NCBI RefSeq assembly: GCF_900108555.1
Contig: NZ_FNWV01000002.1
Location: forward strand, 172,693 to 236,692
Length of the DNA: 64,000 nucleotides
Source: Ruminococcus flavefaciens
GTDB lineage: Bacteria > Bacillota > Clostridia > Oscillospirales > Ruminococcaceae
Reading direction: 5' to 3'
Shown: one piece after another, positions 8,947 through 18,034 of the stretch
Layout: every line of letters begins with the position of its first letter
Position numbering within the stretch: position 1 is the stretch's first letter
Notes under the pieces: model-generated
What the model saw: only the letters and a program-made list of their open reading frames with translations
What the model was told of the DNA's origin: nothing
Database searches by the model: none
Position numbers and translations under genes: made by a program

Positions 8947-10023
8947 ATGAATCATTATGGAGTTATCATGGCAGGCGGCGGCGGAACTCGTTTCTGGCCG
9001 TTATCAAGACAAAAGACACCGAAGCAGTTATTGAATCTTTCCGGCAAGGATCTGATGGTCAATGAAGCTGTGGAGCGAATGGCTACAGTTATCGGTAAGA
9101 GCAACATTTTCATTGTAACTGCTGATGTGCAGGCTCCTGCAATGATCACTGCAACACACGGTAAGGTTTTCCCAATGAATATTCTTGCTGAACCTGCTGC
9201 AAGAAATACGGCAGCTTGTATTGGCTATGCTGCTATGGAAATCTATCGTAAGTATGGCGACGGTGTTATGATTATCACTCCTGCTGATCATTATATTGAG
9301 AATGTTCATGCACTGACTGAGATCTTCAAAACTGCAATCCTTATTGCTGAAGAGCAGGACAAGTTTGTTACAATTGGTCTTAAACCGACTTTTCCTTCCA
9401 CTGGGTTTGGATACATTAAGTATGACGCTACAGTTTCAGATGCTGTCAAGCCTGTTATTGAGTTCAAGGAAAAGCCAGATGAGGAAACAGCAAAGAAGTA
9501 CATCGAAAGCGGTCGTTATGCTTGGAACAGTGGTATGTTCATTTGGAAGGCTTCCTTGATCCTTAAGAAGCTTAAAGAATATGTTCCGGATATCTATGCC
9601 GATCTAAAAAAGATCGGTGATGCAATGAATACACCGAGCGAGCAGGAAGTACTCAATGATGTATATCCGAACATCCGCAAGATTTCCATTGACTATGCAG
9701 TTATGGAGCCTAGTGCTGCAAAGGGTGATATTCTCGTAATTCCTGGCGACTGTGGCTGGAATGATGTCGGAAGCTGGGATATGATGGATGTACTTCATAC
9801 TCCTAATGAAGACGGCAATATTCTGCTTGGCGATGTTGTTGCTATTGATTCAAAGGATTCAGTGATTTATTCCTCTGGTAAGACAGTTACTGCTGTTGAC
9901 GTTGAGGGACTGGTTATTGTAGAAACACCGGATGCGATAATGGTTTGTAAGAAAGAAAAGGCACAGAATGTCAAGAAGATTGTTGATGCTCTCAACGAGG
10001 CTGGCAGGAAGGAACTGCTATGA
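8947..10023 (+). CDS. manC: Mannose-1-phosphate guanylyltransferase
   Basis: Makes GDP-mannose from mannose 1-phosphate and GTP. The N terminus has the nucleotidyltransferase signature VIMAGGGGTRFWPLSR followed by PKQLL; ITPADHYIEN and FKEKPDEETAK are also typical, as is WNSGMFIW. At 358 residues it is the short form without a fused mannose-6-phosphate isomerase; that activity is encoded by the next gene, whose ATG overlaps this stop (ATGA). Good ribosome site AGAGGAGAAGAG before the ATG. Cytoplasmic. Confidence 0.95.
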   Translation: MNHYGVIMAGGGGTRFWPLSRQKTPKQLLNLSGKDLMVNEAVERMATVIGKSNIFIVTADVQAPAMITATHGKVFPMNILAEPAARNTAACIGYAAMEIYRKYGDGVMIITPADHYIENVHALTEIFKTAILIAEEQDKFVTIGLKPTFPSTGFGYIKYDATVSDAVKPVIEFKEKPDEETAKKYIESGRYAWNSGMFIWKASLILKKLKEYVPDIYADLKKIGDAMNTPSEQEVLNDVYPNIRKISIDYAVMEPSAAKGDILVIPGDCGWNDVGSWDMMDVLHTPNEDGNILLGDVVAIDSKDSVIYSSGKTVTAVDVEGLVIVETPDAIMVCKKEKAQNVKKIVDALNEAGRKELL

Positions 10024-10949
10024 GCATAGATTCTATTGTTAAACTTTCCCCCGCATTTAAAGACTATCTGTGGGGCGGTACAAAACTCAGAGACATCTAT
10101 CATAAGCCATGTGATTTTGATATCATTGCTGAAAGCTGGGAATTATCTGCACATCCGGATGGAACGAGTATGATAGCAAGCGGACAATTTCAAGGAATGC
10201 TTTTTAATGAATATCTTGAGAAGATTGGATTATCTGCGCTTGGCACGAAATATGATACGAATAAAGAGTTTCCGCTTCTTATAAAGCTAATCGATGCAAA
10301 ACAGAATCTTTCTGTACAGGTTCATCCAAATGATGCATATGCATTACAGCATGAAAATGGCTACGGTAAGACTGAGATGTGGTATGTCATTGATGCAGAA
10401 CCAGGTGCTGGTCTCTATGTTGGCTTTAACAAAGATGTCAGCAAAGAAGAAGTAGCTCAGAGAATCAAGGATAACACAATAATGGAGGTTCTTGATTTTC
10501 ATCCGACAAAGCCCGGTGATGTATTCTTTATTCCAGCTGGTACAGTTCATGCAATCGGCGCTGGAAATCTGATCTGCGAAATACAGCAAAGCAGCAACAG
10601 TACATATAGACTGTATGACTATGACAGACGAGATAAGTTTGGCAATCCGAGAGAACTTCATCTTGATAAGGCTCTCGATGTGCTGAATTATCATAAATAT
10701 GAACCTATTCCTTTCAAGGGAAAGGTAAGCTGCAAGTATTTTAATGTTTCGTTTGTATATGTTGAAGGAAAGCAGCAGATTACGCTGACAAACGACAGCT
10801 TCTATTCAATTACCTGTATCAAAGGATCAGGGACTCTTACGCTGGGCGAGACAATGCCCATAAACTCAGGCGAAACGGTATTTATTCCTGCAACGAATTT
10901 CATTTTGACTGTTGAAGGAAATCTATCGATCGTAATATCTAAAATGTAA
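10020..10949 (+). CDS. manA: Mannose-6-phosphate isomerase, class I
   Basis: Zinc enzyme interconverting fructose 6-phosphate and mannose 6-phosphate, the entry to GDP-mannose. 309 residues, the short Firmicutes form. Key motifs: DYLWGGTKLRD at the N terminus, the metal site LSVQVHPNDAYA, GKTEMWYVIDA, and FIPAGTVHAIGAG. It overlaps manC by four bases and is followed after 15 bp by the gmd remnant. Ligands His in QVHPND and Glu in KTEMW are present, so the enzyme should be active. Confidence 0.94.
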   Translation: MSIDSIVKLSPAFKDYLWGGTKLRDIYHKPCDFDIIAESWELSAHPDGTSMIASGQFQGMLFNEYLEKIGLSALGTKYDTNKEFPLLIKLIDAKQNLSVQVHPNDAYALQHENGYGKTEMWYVIDAEPGAGLYVGFNKDVSKEEVAQRIKDNTIMEVLDFHPTKPGDVFFIPAGTVHAIGAGNLICEIQQSSNSTYRLYDYDRRDKFGNPRELHLDKALDVLNYHKYEPIPFKGKVSCKYFNVSFVYVEGKQQITLTNDSFYSITCIKGSGTLTLGETMPINSGETVFIPATNFILTVEGNLSIVISKM

Positions 10950-10964
10950 AAGGAGAACACACTA

Positions 10965-11370
10965 ATGAAAAAGGCACTTATTACAGGTATCACAGGACAG
11001 GACGGATTCACTTCGTGACTGGGGTTATGCAAAGGACTATGTTGAGTGCATGTGGTTGATTCTGCAGCAGGACGAGCCTGATGATTACGTTATCGCAACA
11101 GGTGTTCAGCACACTGTTCGCGAATTCACTACTCTTGCGTTCAAGAATGATGGTATTGAGCTTGAGTGGAAGGGCGAAGGTCTTGATGAAAAGGGTTACG
11201 ACAAGAAGACAGGCAAGATGCTTGTTTGCGTAAATCCAAAGTGGTATCGTCCTACAGACGTTGTAAATCTCTGGGGTGATCCTACTAAGGCAAAGACAAA
11301 GCTTGGCTGGAATCCGCAGAAGACAAGCTACGAGCAGCTTTGTGCTATTATGGCAGAGCATGACCTTTAG
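10965..11370 (+). pseudogene. gmd: GDP-mannose 4,6-dehydratase remnant with internal deletion
   Basis: The first 14 codons (MKKALITGITGQDG) are the start of Gmd. At about 11007 the sequence jumps, out of frame, to the C-terminal third beginning SLRDWGYAKDYVECMW and running to the stop at 11370 (about 120 codons, including RPTDVVNLWGDPTKA). Gmd is normally about 350 residues, so roughly 200 codons, including the catalytic Thr/Tyr/Lys region, are gone and the N-terminal frame stops at 11016. The position between manA and the reductase is the expected operon place. No product can be functional. Confidence 0.9.
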
Positions 11371-11396
11371 CTTGCTAAAAAAGAGGCAGAAAGCAA

Positions 11397-12308
11397 GTGA
11401 AGGCTCTGATTACAGGCAGTGCCGGCTTTTACGGAAAGCATTTATGCACTGAACTAGAAGAAAATGGTTATGAAGTAATTCGCTGTGATTTGAAAGCAGA
11501 GGATGATATCATCTCAATGGACATTATGGATTCGGATATGGTGCTGGATATTATATCTCAGCACCGTCCGGATGTTTTAGTTAATATGGCTGGACAGGCA
11601 AATGTCGGGCTATCATGGAAGAAGCCGCAACTCACAGTGCAGCTTAACACTATTGGATTGATCAATATACTGGAAGCAGTAAAAACTGTTAATCCGAAAA
11701 TGAGAGTTATTGCCATCGGTTCTTCCGATGAATATGGAAATCTTAAAGAACGTGGGGCTAATGTGGTAGAGGAAATGCCGGTTAGCCCTATGACTCCATA
11801 TGCGATTTCCAAGCAGGCACAGGAGTTATTTGCTCAGCTTTATAATAAGAATTTTGGTATGAATGTTTGTATGGTGCGCCAATTCAATCTTGGCGGTGCC
11901 GGACAGGCAAAAGGATTTATGATCGCTGACTTTGCCTCTGGTATTGTTGATATAGAGAGGGGACAGAGAGAATATCTTTCTGTAGGAAATCTTGAGAGCG
12001 CGAGAGATTTTACCCATGTGAAAGATGCTTGCCGTGCCATTAGGTTGATTGCTGAAAAAGGGCATACAGGTGAGGTTTACAATATTTGTTCAGGTTCTAC
12101 TCATACAGCGCAGGAAGTACTTGATAAACTTATTAGCATGGCAAAAGTTCAAATTGAAGTTCGCCAAGATCCCGCGAGGATGAGACCAAGTGACACACCT
12201 GTTGTGTGTGGTAATCATGATAAGTTGACTTCACATACTGGATGGAAGCCTGAAATGAATTTGGATGAAATCATAAAAGATGCTCTTGGATTCTGGAGAA
12301 TACCATAA
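11397..12308 (+). CDS. rmd: GDP-6-deoxy-D-mannose reductase (RMD-like SDR)
   Basis: Extended short-chain dehydrogenase of 303 residues. GSAGFYGKHL is the NAD(P)-binding loop, GSSDEYG the active-site serine region, and YAISKQAQELFAQ the YxxxK motif. It would reduce the Gmd product GDP-4-keto-6-deoxymannose to GDP-D-rhamnose; other 4-keto reductase specificities are possible. GTG start at 11397 with AAGAGGCAG upstream. Since the adjacent gmd is destroyed, the enzyme lacks a local source of substrate unless another gmd exists elsewhere in the genome. Confidence 0.82.
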   Translation: MKALITGSAGFYGKHLCTELEENGYEVIRCDLKAEDDIISMDIMDSDMVLDIISQHRPDVLVNMAGQANVGLSWKKPQLTVQLNTIGLINILEAVKTVNPKMRVIAIGSSDEYGNLKERGANVVEEMPVSPMTPYAISKQAQELFAQLYNKNFGMNVCMVRQFNLGGAGQAKGFMIADFASGIVDIERGQREYLSVGNLESARDFTHVKDACRAIRLIAEKGHTGEVYNICSGSTHTAQEVLDKLISMAKVQIEVRQDPARMRPSDTPVVCGNHDKLTSHTGWKPEMNLDEIIKDALGFWRIP

Positions 12309-12493
12309 AACAATTATTTGTATTCCTATGTTTTAGTTTCTTGCGAGAGTTTTATTGTCACTTCTTGTATTAATGGTTATCTTTGTGTAATGAAGTCTGA
12401 AATTGATTTAATACTATGAAAAGAGTGCGGTTTTTGTAGCGTCTGGAATTAATGGATAACTATATAAAAATCCACTTTTTAAAAGGAGCAAAA

Positions 12494-13606
12494 ATGAATA
12501 TTAATTTTTTAACCGGTAGCTTGGCTTATAGAGAGCATAAAACAGGAGTACATTTCTTTCATGATATGTTAATTAGAAAAACAATAGAGCATAAAAAATA
12601 CAATGTGAATATATCGTTTTACAATAAAGAGGAAGAAGTACGGCAATACTTGCCAGATTATGTTTGCGAAGAAAGTAATCAACATTTTTCAAATAAATTT
12701 ACCAGAATCTTTGCATATATATTTCCTATTGAGTTGATCTTTGGAAAGTCGGACATATACATTTGTGATGGATTAATTCCAATAATAAACAAGAGTAAAA
12801 AGCGAGTTGCGATAGTTTTTGATTTAATGGTGAAAAAATTTCCAAATTACTATAAACCTGTTATGAGAGCATATATGAATTTTTATTTCATGAGATGCAG
12901 AAAAGCAGATTTAATACTTACCATATCACATACAACGAAGAGAGATATCGTTCATTACTTAAAAATACCGGAGGATAGAATAGTTGTTGTTCCTTGTGGG
13001 TATGTTGGGACTTCAAATAATGGGGAGTTGACAGTTGAATTTGCAGAAAAGATAAAAGAAAAATACATTTTTTATGTAGGAGATATGAGAAAAAATAAAA
13101 ATCTCCTGAACGCAATAAAAGGATTTGAAAAGGCATATAGAGAAAATTCAGATATAAAGTTCTATATTGCAGGAAAGAAGAGTGGAGAATACGAAGACCT
13201 TAATAAATATGTTATAGAGCATAATTTGCAGAATGCAGTTAATTTCCTTGGTTATATTTCAGAATCGGAAAAAATTGCTTTATATAAGAATAGTTTAGGG
13301 TTACTTTTTGTTTCTAAATACGAAGGATTTGGAATACCAATATTAGAAGCAGCTTATTACGAAACACCAGTAATTACAAGTAATTGTTCTTCAATGAAAG
13401 AAATTGCGGAGGAATGTTCAATTCTTGTTGATCCAAATAAACCAAATGAGATCAAAGATGCAATTAAAAGTCTTTATAATTGCGACATTAGAAGTGACAT
13501 AATTAAAAAACAAAAACGTTTACTCGATACGTATTCTTGGGAAAACATGTATTCAAAATTTGAGAAAGCAATTGACTCGTTGTATTTTTATGATGGATGT
13601 GTTTAA
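12494..13606 (+). CDS. Glycosyltransferase family 4
   Basis: GT-B transferase of 370 residues. VAIVFDLMVKKFP and LILTISHTTKRD mark the N-terminal domain, VVVPCGY the inter-domain region, YVGDMRKNKNLLNAIKGF the donor domain and SKYEGFGIPILEAAYYETP the nucleotide-sugar binding/EX7E region. This pattern is common in mannosyl- and rhamnosyltransferases of the WbdA/WbaZ type. The ATG at 12494 follows AAAAGGAGCAAAA; an earlier in-frame ATG at 12452 has no ribosome site. Strongly AT-rich with rare-codon use unlike the GDP-mannose genes before it, so likely from another source. Confidence 0.88.
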   Translation: MNINFLTGSLAYREHKTGVHFFHDMLIRKTIEHKKYNVNISFYNKEEEVRQYLPDYVCEESNQHFSNKFTRIFAYIFPIELIFGKSDIYICDGLIPIINKSKKRVAIVFDLMVKKFPNYYKPVMRAYMNFYFMRCRKADLILTISHTTKRDIVHYLKIPEDRIVVVPCGYVGTSNNGELTVEFAEKIKEKYIFYVGDMRKNKNLLNAIKGFEKAYRENSDIKFYIAGKKSGEYEDLNKYVIEHNLQNAVNFLGYISESEKIALYKNSLGLLFVSKYEGFGIPILEAAYYETPVITSNCSSMKEIAEECSILVDPNKPNEIKDAIKSLYNCDIRSDIIKKQKRLLDTYSWENMYSKFEKAIDSLYFYDGCV

Positions 13607-13706
13607 ATGGAGTATTATAAATAGTAAAAAGATAATGTGTAATTACTATAAGATGTTTTGAAATGAGGCAGCAGAAGCATTATATTATAATTGAGGGAGA
13701 CAATTA

Positions 13707-14564
13707 ATGGGTAAGAAGCAAAAAAAGGTATCAATAATACTTGTCAATTATAACGGTATACATGACACAGTTGAATGTATAAAAAGCATTCAAAAAAGTG
13801 ATTATACTAATTTTGAAATCATCGTTGTTGATAATTGTTCTGATGATAAGTTGGATATTCTATATCAGTTTGAGAAAGTGGTATTAATAGAAAACGATGA
13901 AAATGTTGGATTTGGAATAGCAAATAATATTGGTGCAGAATATGCATCAAAACATGGGGCAGACTATATTATGTGCCTTAATAATGATACAGTAATTAAT
14001 AATGATACGATAAAAAAACTCGTAACTACAACGAATGATACTACTATGACCACAGGAGCTATTTACTACTATAATTCAAAGGAATTATGGTATGGTGGAG
14101 GTGAGGTATCTAAATGGAAAGGTAATTTTAGGCATAAGCAGTATACAGAGAGTAAGAATGTTACATTTCTTACAGGGTGTTGTTTTATGATGACAACTAA
14201 TACATATAGGAAACTTGGACTCTTTGAAAAAGAATATTTTATGTATTATGAAGATGCTGATTTTTCTTTAAAAGCACTACAGCATGGAATCAAGTTACGT
14301 TATTTATCTGATGCTATAATTTGGCATAAGGTAGGAAAAAGCATCAATAGAAGTATAGGTGCTAAAGATTATTATTTAACAAGAAATAGATTGTATATAA
14401 TCAGCAAATACAGTAATTACTTTAAATGCACTGCAATGCTGTATTTTGTTGCTTCGCGTTTGCTATATATACTGTTTGGTTATTTTAAGAATGAAAATGT
14501 AGACCCAATTATTTCTGGTATTAAAGCGTATAGAAACAAAGAAATGGGAAAAAAGAAAATATAA
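13707..14564 (+). CDS. Glycosyltransferase family 2 (rhamnosyltransferase-like)
   Basis: GT-A transferase of 285 residues. VSIILVNYNGIHDTVECI, IIVVDNCSDD, ENVGFGIANNIG and the DXD region MCLNNDT are clear. MYYEDADFSLKA is the catalytic-base region. This class commonly transfers rhamnose or related sugars to lipid-linked intermediates. TTGAGGGAGACAATTA precedes the ATG. The C-terminal stretch around residues 245-262 is hydrophobic and may associate with the membrane. Strongly AT-rich like its neighbours on both sides. Confidence 0.88.
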   Translation: MGKKQKKVSIILVNYNGIHDTVECIKSIQKSDYTNFEIIVVDNCSDDKLDILYQFEKVVLIENDENVGFGIANNIGAEYASKHGADYIMCLNNDTVINNDTIKKLVTTTNDTTMTTGAIYYYNSKELWYGGGEVSKWKGNFRHKQYTESKNVTFLTGCCFMMTTNTYRKLGLFEKEYFMYYEDADFSLKALQHGIKLRYLSDAIIWHKVGKSINRSIGAKDYYLTRNRLYIISKYSNYFKCTAMLYFVASRLLYILFGYFKNENVDPIISGIKAYRNKEMGKKKI

Positions 14565-14694
14565 AAAATGTGATTATAGAAATAGAAACCAATAAAGTCT
14601 GAATAATAGATTTTTTGTATTTCTCAAATATGTGAAATGATTTATTGCATTATAAGAATCATTTCTGATGTAACAACGAAAGAGTACAGATCAG

Positions 14695-15896
14695 ATGATA
14701 TATATTATAGTATTTTTTATTTCGGTGTCGTGTTTAGAAATTGCACAGAAATTCCGGTTCCGTGGGATAGGAGCAAAAATATTTGTTCCTATTGCTTTAA
14801 TTGTTCCAAGCGCATTAGCTGGTTTAAGAGACTATTCAATAGGCGGAGATATTTCAGCGTATGGTAACTACTGGTTTGAAAGAGCTTGTTCGTCTTCTGA
14901 CTATTTTGAATATATTAATAATGCCAGAAGTTATTCAATTTATTATGGCTATTCGACGTTAAACTTTTTAGTATCTAGATTTACCAGTAATTCGCATTGG
15001 TTTTATTTTTACCTATGTTTGTTTGAATTAGTTGTATTGTTTGTAACACTGCTTGATTATAAAGATCGAATAAATGTTCCTTTTGCGTTTGCTCTGTAAT
15101 ATTTCTTGTACTATAATGATTCATTTAATAATATGCGCCAGTTTCCAGCGCTTTTAATTGTTCTATTTTCGTATAGATATGTAAAAAAAGGAAACTGTTA
15201 TTTTTGGCTTTGGTAATACTATTTGCTTCTTTCTTTCACGAAACCGCATACATTGCAGCTTTGATATACCCGATTTCCTTGTTTGTGGAAGGAAGGTCAA
15301 GTCATAGTGTTATTGATAATAATCGAGGAGCGATGAAATATAGTAAAGAGAATAGTAAGAATAGAGCGTTAATAATAGTAGCTTTTTTATCTTTAGTGGT
15401 TTCATTAAGTTTAGAAAAAATATTTTTTTCATTGTCGAATATAAGCGGATTGAATTTATCAAGATATAATCACTATTTTGAAGACCAAGATGTTTCAGGC
15501 GGAAAAATTATTAGATTGTTTTTATTTACAAGTTGTTTTGCTTATTTTTTGGTAAAAAGGAAGAATAATAAAGACAACAAGATGGATATGTTGAATACTT
15601 TATTTGCCTATTCTGAGATTTCTTTGTTTTTTACATTGGGGTTATTCTCTGGCGCTTCTTCATATATAGTTAGAATGGCTTACTATTTTGATTTTTTTGC
15701 GCTTATATATATCCCATTGATTATATATAAGATATGTGATGGAGAAGGAGAGTATGAGAAGTTTAGTAATAAGAAAATCCAAAATAAGATTATAGAATAC
15801 TCTATTATCGTTTTTGTGGTTATTTTATATTGGCTTATAACGTATGTAATCAGAAATGGTGCACATACTTATCCTTATGCTTTTATGAAGGAATAA
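14695..15896 (+). pseudogene. EpsG-family polysaccharide polymerase, nonsense plus frameshift
   Basis: The parts add up to one polytopic membrane protein of about 400 residues of the EpsG/Wzy-like type. Block one (14695-15096) holds GLRDYSIGGDISAYGNYW. A TAA at 15097-15099 interrupts it, yet the same frame goes on with YYNDSFNNMRQFPALLIV, the conserved EpsG signature. A seven-A run at 15183-15189 is then one base short; restoring an A gives KKRKLLFLALVILFASFFHE and joins the last block to the stop at 15896. Two independent lesions make it inactive as read. No strong ribosome site precedes the ATG. Confidence 0.85.
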
Positions 15897-15928
15897 TAGA
15901 AAGTCAGTTATAATGAGGTGTAAAAAAT

Positions 15929-17008
15929 ATGAATAATAATCCATTAATAAGTGTTGTTGTTCCAGTTTATAATACGGAAATATCTAAATTTGAATCCATG
16001 CTTTCAACTATTAGAAAACAACCCCAAGAACTGTTTGAGTTGATAATAGTTGATGATGGAAGTAATTCTGAAGTTGCAACTTATTTGGATAGTATACCGG
16101 AAGTAATGAATACAGAAGTAATACATCAGCATAATAAGGGGTTGGCTGGAGCTAGAAATACAGGTATAAAAGCTGCTAAAGGTCAGTATACAGTTTTTGT
16201 TGATGCAGACGATGCAGTAAGTAATAATTTTTTTATTTCTGTTAAGAAATATACGGAGAAATATAATCCTGATGTTATTTATAGTAAAATGGTATTATGT
16301 AAAGAAGTACCAGAAGGTTATCAAAAATTAACTAAAAATAATTGTAGTGGAAATGATTATATATTTTATTGTAAGGCAATGAAGCAAAATGCTAAAAATG
16401 TTTTCTACTATAATAAGCTGAATGAATTACAAGAAATGAAAATGAGGATACTTGATTATCCCTCAAATAGAGATTATATAATACTTGGGTCTGCTTGCGC
16501 AACAGTATATAGAACAAGTATTATTAAAGAGCATTTATTTGACGAAGATGTTCGAATCTGTGAAGATCAAGTTTTTAATAGGCAACTTTTGCAACATATA
16601 AGTAATTGTTTGGTTGTTCCAGATGAATGGTATTACTATATTCAGTACAGTTCGTCAATGCTTCATGATCAGGGAAAAAGTGTTGATATCAATAAAACCA
16701 TTACTTACTGGAACAGCTTGTTTGAGATTGACCGAAATGAAAATGCAGTGATACAGTCGATATCAAACACACATAATATTTTATTGCTTTGCGATGATAT
16801 TAGAAATATCACTCTTTCCGAGGATAAGTTCTTGGTATCGCTCAAAAAGGTAAGAATGCTTCTTGGTAATAAGCTGATAAGAAAAGCTATCAAGGGAAAA
16901 TGTGTGTGTGATTCAAGAAGTGAACGAATAAAAGTAATCCTTATAAAATGTCATATGCATATGTTGTTGATGCTTGCATACAAAATTCGTGGAATGTTGG
17001 TGAAGTAA
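15929..17008 (+). CDS. Glycosyltransferase family 2
   Basis: GT-A transferase of 359 residues. ISVVVPVYNTEISKFE, ELIIVDDGSNSE, NKGLAGARNTGIKAAKG and the DXD motif VFVDADDAVS are all present in the first 100 residues. The C-terminal two thirds are unlike the better-known subfamilies, so acceptor and donor are unknown. AATGAGGTGT precedes the ATG. Its stop overlaps the next start as TAATG, indicating translational coupling. AT-rich. Confidence 0.88.
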   Translation: MNNNPLISVVVPVYNTEISKFESMLSTIRKQPQELFELIIVDDGSNSEVATYLDSIPEVMNTEVIHQHNKGLAGARNTGIKAAKGQYTVFVDADDAVSNNFFISVKKYTEKYNPDVIYSKMVLCKEVPEGYQKLTKNNCSGNDYIFYCKAMKQNAKNVFYYNKLNELQEMKMRILDYPSNRDYIILGSACATVYRTSIIKEHLFDEDVRICEDQVFNRQLLQHISNCLVVPDEWYYYIQYSSSMLHDQGKSVDINKTITYWNSLFEIDRNENAVIQSISNTHNILLLCDDIRNITLSEDKFLVSLKKVRMLLGNKLIRKAIKGKCVCDSRSERIKVILIKCHMHMLLMLAYKIRGMLVK

Positions 17009-17979
17009 TGGAAAAGATTTTTTTTTATGGAAGATATAAAAGAAATACAGGTCCGCAAAATGTTAACAGAGCACTAATAGATCTTAAAGACTCTGAACTG
17101 CTTTATGTCAGATTTTCAAATAAGTATATCAGGGGCGTTGAGACCTTTTTGAAATCCAAATTATGTAAATGCGTTCTTATATCGGGGATCTGTACAAAAA
17201 GATCGTTGGATCTTATATGTAAAAATAATAAAAATGTCTGCTATCTTATGCACGGCTGCCTTGAATATGAAAATGATATAAACAATGAAGGACTAAGCGA
17301 AGAATTGATCGGCTTAGAAAAAGAAATACTTGAAAAAAGTTCAAAAATAATCTGTGTTTCTCAATATTATGCTCAATGGGTGGCAGATCGTTATCCGATA
17401 TATAAAGATAAAATATACTATGCCAATAATGGATTGGTACTTGAGGACAGAAAAATACAGAGAAAAGAAGAGTATTCAGTAGCTGTTTCAGGCGGAAACA
17501 GACCGATCAAGAATAATGATAAAGTATATAAGGCTATAAAAAAACTCGGGCAAGAGGGGATCAAATGTAAATTATACGTATTTGGTGAAGTATCGGAAAA
17601 TGGTTCTTCATTAGGTAAGGATATCGATATTGAAATATGCGGTCAGTTGGACAAAGATGCTTATTATAAAATGTTGGACAGAATAAGTGTATTTGTAATT
17701 GATTCGGCGGTCGAACCTTTTGGATTGGTCCTTGGCGATGCGCTTTCTTGTCACTGCTCGGTATTGGTAACTAATAATGTTGGTGCAAAAGTAACTGTTG
17801 AACCTTTAGATAAAAATAGTGTTATCGAAGATCCTGATGATATAGAAGAGATCGCCGAAAAGATAAAATATCTGATCGATAACAGCAACTATGAAATGCT
17901 GATAAATAATTTTAAGGAGCATAAAACTACAAGCATGGATATGCTGGATAAGATAAAGTCAATCTGTTTGCAGAAATAA
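17008..17979 (+). CDS. Glycosyltransferase family 4-like
   Basis: A GT-B-like protein of 323 residues. CYLMHGCLEYE, SSKIICVSQYYAQW and YYANNGLVLED are acceptor-domain landmarks; FVIDSAVEPFGLVLGDALSCH is the nucleotide-sugar site with a shortened EX7E pattern. The ATG at 17008 overlaps the previous stop (TAATG), which decides the start; an in-frame ATG at 16948 lies inside the upstream gene. Codon use becomes less AT-biased from here through the flippase gene, suggesting these two share an origin distinct from the preceding AT-rich block. Confidence 0.8.
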   Translation: MEKIFFYGRYKRNTGPQNVNRALIDLKDSELLYVRFSNKYIRGVETFLKSKLCKCVLISGICTKRSLDLICKNNKNVCYLMHGCLEYENDINNEGLSEELIGLEKEILEKSSKIICVSQYYAQWVADRYPIYKDKIYYANNGLVLEDRKIQRKEEYSVAVSGGNRPIKNNDKVYKAIKKLGQEGIKCKLYVFGEVSENGSSLGKDIDIEICGQLDKDAYYKMLDRISVFVIDSAVEPFGLVLGDALSCHCSVLVTNNVGAKVTVEPLDKNSVIEDPDDIEEIAEKIKYLIDNSNYEMLINNFKEHKTTSMDMLDKIKSICLQK

Positions 17980-18034
17980 TGAAATATCAGATTTTGTTTG
18001 CACTATGAAAGCAAGTGGATTTAGGAGTGAATAG

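Noticed and set aside
14637..14867. 76-codon plus frame overlapping the polymerase start
   Set aside because: Out-of-frame overlap with the EpsG-like frame, which has clear membrane-protein character.
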